Positions 32,001-36,134 of a DNA stretch of 36,134 nucleotides are shown piece after piece. The position numbers were made by a program, and so were the translations under genes. How positions within the stretch are numbered: the first letter of the stretch is position 1; each line of letters begins with the position of its first letter. A model generated the notes under the pieces. That model was not told where the DNA came from, searched no databases, and saw nothing but the letters and a program-made list of their open reading frames with translations. Source of the stretch: Phialocephala subalpina. Lineage: Eukaryota > Ascomycota > Leotiomycetes > Helotiales > Mollisiaceae. The stretch lies in assembly GCA_900073065.1 (NCBI GenBank), contig FJOG01000023.1, positions 1,119,823 through 1,155,956 on the forward strand, read 5' to 3'.

Positions 32001-34868
32001 CGCGCAATTACGCCAAACCGCTTTATAATTACTAAATAAACTACTCTAACTATATAAATATAATATATTCTCCTTTTATATTTATAAATTTCCGCGCCTC
32101 TTATAAAGTCCATCATTTATATATAAATAAATTTATATTATTAAGTAACCTTTTCTTACTATTAATTAGTTAATTAATATTAATCGCACGAAATAATATT
32201 TTATTAATAATAATAAAAAAAGTTAATAGTAATTATACTTTTTCCTAGTAAAGAAATTATCAAATCTAAACCCAAGTACTTAACGAGTTTTAGTTCTTTT
32301 AATATTATAAAGGCTATACTTATATCTTTTTAATATTCCTCCCCTTTTATCCTCCTTTATATTAGAAAGTATACTTGAGCCATTAGAACTTATTACTAAT
32401 ATACTATCGCTTTTGCGCACTTTTACTAATATATCCTTAGTATCCTCGAGTAATATATGCCTTGGCCTCCAAATAATTCCGGCGCTATAAACCCTTAGAA
32501 AAGGTTACTAAATAGCTCTATAGAGCCCAAGCTAATAGTTAGGCCTCGATGAATAATACTATTTCCATGATAATAATTCAAAGCGCTTGCAATTTGTTCT
32601 ATTGAACTTCTTAATTTACTTTGTTAATATATTTCTCGATTTACTAAACTTTTATTATATTTATTCTTGGTAAACGATAACGAGATAATTATAGCCACGA
32701 CTTGATTTAATAGATTAATCGTAGACTTAAAATATTATCAATTATAAACTCCGAAATATTCTCGTAATTTGGTAAAAAGTTTCGCGATAATAATAAATAA
32801 GCAAGTTAAAGTTATTTTCTATTAAGTAACTTAAGTATAAGTTCGCTTAATCTTAATTAAGTACAAAGATATATTTATCCTCTTATACCCTGAAATTTTA
32901 CGTTATTAAAACTAAGAGGCAAATTTATAACAAGTATAATACTTATAAGATTAGAAGGCAATAATTATTTCTAATATATAAGATATAAATTATTTTAAAA
33001 AACGAAATATATTTCTTTTTACCCTTCCTCTAAGAGGGCTACTTGTTACTATAGTTCACTTGATCGTGATTACGTGCAAATCGACGTTACGTGATTATAT
33101 AAAGCCGCTAACTTTATCGTTATCCTTCCTTACTTTATATCGCTTAATAAATTATTTCATAATAATTACCCGGTATTATTAAGCCTATATATTATTAATT
33201 AAATTAACGATTAATATATATATTACTTTTTCCATGTCTTTTAATTTATTTTTAAATAGATAATATTATTATACTTGTAAATCTTTAATTAAATTGATAA
33301 TAAGTATATATATTTAATTATCTGTATTTTTATAACTTTTAAAGAATTTAAATTTTTGGGAATTTAAAAGCTTTTATAACGTAAAAATCAATTCGTTATT
33401 TTAAGTTTTTATTTTATTAATAATAATTATTATTATGTATTAGTATTTATCTTAGGCCTAATAAAATATATCGAGGTATTTTATTACCAATATTTATAAA
33501 CTTTTATTATTAATAAGATTCCTAGATTATTTGACTTTATATTTCTTTTGTTTTAATAATAAATACGTTTTATCGAAGGTTACGTTTGGTAATTCTAATT
33601 CTAATTAATATGATATTTCTTGCGAGTAATAATTAGAACTTCCTAATATTTTCCTCGGATAATCCTTTTAAGTCTCTTTTTGGCCTTTTCGATTTTAGTT
33701 TTTTCCCGAGTATAAACCCGATTATAAGCTCGATATATTCGAGAGTTGCGCTCGAAGTTACACTTAATGAAGCCGGCTTTATATTTATTATATGAGTATA
33801 ATTATAAAGTTGATATAATATACTAAAATAGTTTGAATAAATATAAAAATAAATATTAACTTAATAATCACAAAAAGATCGAGTTAATTAGCGAGATTAA
33901 GAGGGAGAAAACTTATATATATAATGGCAAAGAGAATATAATCCATTATACCCTAGAAAGTTTAGTTTAGCTTTATAGTAATTCCTCTCCCCGAGTAATA
34001 TTCTACTAAGCTTAATTAGGCTAGCACGTTTTACGAGCGTAAATAAAACACGGCAAGTAATAATAAGTATATAATTATTCGGTTTTTTATCTCATATATT
34101 ATAATATACTCGAAAGTTAATACTAGGCGGTTTTAAGGTTTTTAATTAATTATTTTCGAATGTTACGAAGTTATATTTAATATTATATAACTAAAGGAAA
34201 TGCGAAGTAATTCGCCTCGAATAATTCGACTTTTGCTTATTATAATAACGTAAATATAAACGAGAAAATCGATTTATAGCCTATAGTAATAAAGGAAATT
34301 AAGCGCCAAAAATTAAGTTTTCTCGGGGGAATTTAATATTTTATATCTTATAAATCTAAGTAATTATTTTTGGTAATATTCGCCCAAATTAACGCCGCTA
34401 ATATTTGCTAGCCATAGGCGTTAATAACTTGTATAACTTGGATAAACGCAAGAAATATCTCTCAAGATGACTTATAAAATATTATAGGTTATTTTCGATT
34501 GGTGGTTAATAAGGACTAATATAGAATATTATAATAAGCAAATTAATACCCCGAGAATATATTATTTATTTGAATTATCTTTGTTACTTAAGAAGGAAGT
34601 AATAAAAGAAATGGTCAAATATAATTAAAAAGCTATTTGAGAGAAGGAAATCAATTTCTTAATAACGGGTTTAAAGGCGATCTTCGAGTTTTAATTAAAA
34701 GCTTTTACGAATTTATAAAAGCTTTATAAAATACTTTATAATAAACTAATGCGTTTAAATGTATCGCGTGAGTGATTTTGGCCATTTAAAGCTTTAATTC
34801 TTATTTTATTAAACAAAATAATCCAAAGTTAACTTTATATAATCATATGTTTAAACTTGTTTATTATT
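32001..34868. other. AT-rich region without recognised genes
   Basis: CA and TG are scarce and ORFs are very short on both strands. No LTR, TIR or domain was recognised. Confidence 0.4.
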
Positions 34869-34981
34869 AAGACTTATATAATCTTAAGATTTATATGGTC
34901 TTGAGAACTTTATTTTGAGAGCGTAGCGATCTTGGGAGAAAGTTCTTGAGATCGCGTAAGTCTTAAGATTATATAGGTCTT
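34869..34981. repeat. Imperfect palindrome (hairpin or cruciform) of about 113 bp
   Basis: The outer arms 34869-34890 (GACTTATATAATCTTAAGA) and 34961-34981 (TCTTAAGATTATATAGGTC) pair over about 19 bases with one G/T-type mismatch. Inside, CTTGAGAACTTT and AAAGTTCTTGAG pair imperfectly, and GCGTAGCGATCTT faces GATCGCG. It could be a foldback element or a relic of nested repeats. Confidence 0.65.
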
Positions 34982-35221
34982 AAGAATAAATAGGTTGGGA
35001 CTTTTATAACTAAAAATCGCAGGGTAAAATGCGGTTGATATTTGTGGCTTGACTTGTTCGTATAAGTATATATAGGCCAGGCTTCTAATTACGATTCTAA
35101 TGGCTCGATCGACTTCGATAAGCGAACTAATTAAGAAAAGATAAAATATAAAGGGTATTTACTCCTTTTAACCAATTTAACTCATATCCTAGAATATTCG
35201 CAGAAATTATATAAATCGGGG

Positions 35222-35619
35222 TATAATCGCTTGCAAAATCGATTTCGCTTTTTTCGTTTAAAAAAAATTATAAATATAAATTATTTTATAAATAACTTTG
35301 AAAACTAACCAAAATTATCTTCTTTTATTCAAAATATAATAACAAAATTCTTTAGAATTTTAGAAATATTAAAATATAAACAAAAATACTTAAATTTTCT
35401 TTTTATCGTAATAAATTTAATTTAAAATATTTAAAGATAATTATATTATAATACGCAATTTTTCAAAACTTAAAGGTTTTGGTATTCTTTATATTAGCGA
35501 AAATAAATAATTAAAACCATAGTTTTTATATGATATTAATACCAAAAATAAATAAAATAATTTGTATTTATAATTTTTTAAAATAAAAGGAAATAAAATC
35601 GATTTTGCAAATAATTATA
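35222..35619. mobile_element. MITE-like element with long (about 75-bp) inverted repeats
   Basis: The left arm starts TATAATCGCTTGCAAAATCG and runs through TTTAAAAAAAATTATAAATA. The right arm ends GATTTTGCAAATAATTATA and is its inverted, AT-shifted copy. Both arms match the element arm at 496-610 and 5727-5841 after allowing for transitions. The interior of about 240 bases has no ORF. The outer ends are TA. Size, long TIRs and lack of coding sequence fit a non-autonomous element. Confidence 0.6.
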
Positions 35620-35682
35620 TATTATAAGGTTATTATTTGCTTTTCTAAATACTAATAAAATAATAAGCTTAAAATAAGATTA

Positions 35683-35770
35683 TATATAATTACTTATAAA
35701 ATCGATTTTATTCCTTTTTATTTAAAAAAAATTATAAATATAAATTATTATATTTATTTTCGGCGCTAAT
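35683..35770 (-). repeat. Another arm of the same inverted-repeat family
   Basis: Reverse-complemented, this stretch aligns with the 532-610 arm, including ATTAGCGCCGAAAAT and the AAAATCGATTTTATAAGT end. No partner arm is visible before the window ends. Confidence 0.55.
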
Positions 35771-36134
35771 ATATAGCTCCTTGGTTATCTTATATACTCC
35801 GAAGTATTTAAGCAAATTTCATTAAAAATTATTATATTATATAATACCCAATTATTATATCTTATATATTAGAATCTAAGGAATTAATCGCGCAAATAAT
35901 ATTTCTTTGATTTATTATATTTCGTATTATTTATTTTATTAATATTGCTTATATAATCTATTTATTATATTATAATAATTATTTATAAATATTAGAAATT
36001 CGTATATTATTAGGATTAAAAGTATTTATTCCCGATTATCCAATCCATTTATAATCTTATTAAAATATTAAAATTTGAGGTTTTTCAAAGTACTTAGAAA
36101 ATTCTGAAAATTTCTAAGATTAATATATTAACGT
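35771..36134. other. AT-rich window end
   Basis: No gene or repeat partner recognised. Confidence 0.4.

Overview
The window looks like a transposon-rich, mostly dead compartment of a filamentous ascomycete (Pezizomycotina-type) genome. The evidence is threefold: short GT-AG introns of about 60 bp with internal branch points, fungal element types (Tad-like LINE, pogo and Tc1/mariner DNA transposons, an LTR retrotransposon), and long AT-rich stretches in which CA and TG dinucleotides are scarce while CG survives. That last pattern is the signature of repeat-induced point mutation (RIP). The species cannot be named from the sequence.

Layout. 1-5.6 kb is AT-rich and holds a RIP-killed NLR gene, with a nucleoside-phosphorylase-like domain, an NB-ARC domain and about 14 TPR units of 42 residues. 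It is bracketed by matching inverted repeats at 644 and 5607. 5.6-15.2 kb has balanced composition. It holds, in order, an HSP20 pseudogene (minus), the C-terminal piece of a pogo-type transposase with a Glu-Pro expansion, a BTB/POZ pseudogene (minus), the 3' end of a Tad-like LINE, one apparently intact four-exon gene of unknown family (10047-12636, 802 residues), a possible truncated RING-like ORF (minus), and a Tc1/mariner copy with perfect 38-bp inverted repeats but three stop codons. 15.2-18.8 kb holds degraded minus-strand coding remnants. 18.8-28.1 kb is one LTR retrotransposon with 269-bp LTRs, gag-like and integrase remnants and a 724-base assembly gap. 28.1-36.1 kb is AT-rich, with weak minus-strand remnants at 30.2-32.0 kb, a cruciform-like hairpin at 34.9 kb and copies of a small inverted-repeat element at 35.2-35.8 kb.

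How it fits together. Only the four-exon gene looks functional. The NLR, HSP20 and BTB remnants resemble members of multicopy fungal families, and RIP acts on duplicated DNA. The likely history is that duplicates of host genes and transposons were inactivated here, while a single-copy gene survived in a small GC-balanced island. The most interesting points are the intact orphan gene, the NLR framed by transposon-like inverted repeats, and RIP-type nonsense changes that extend into the GC-balanced zone.
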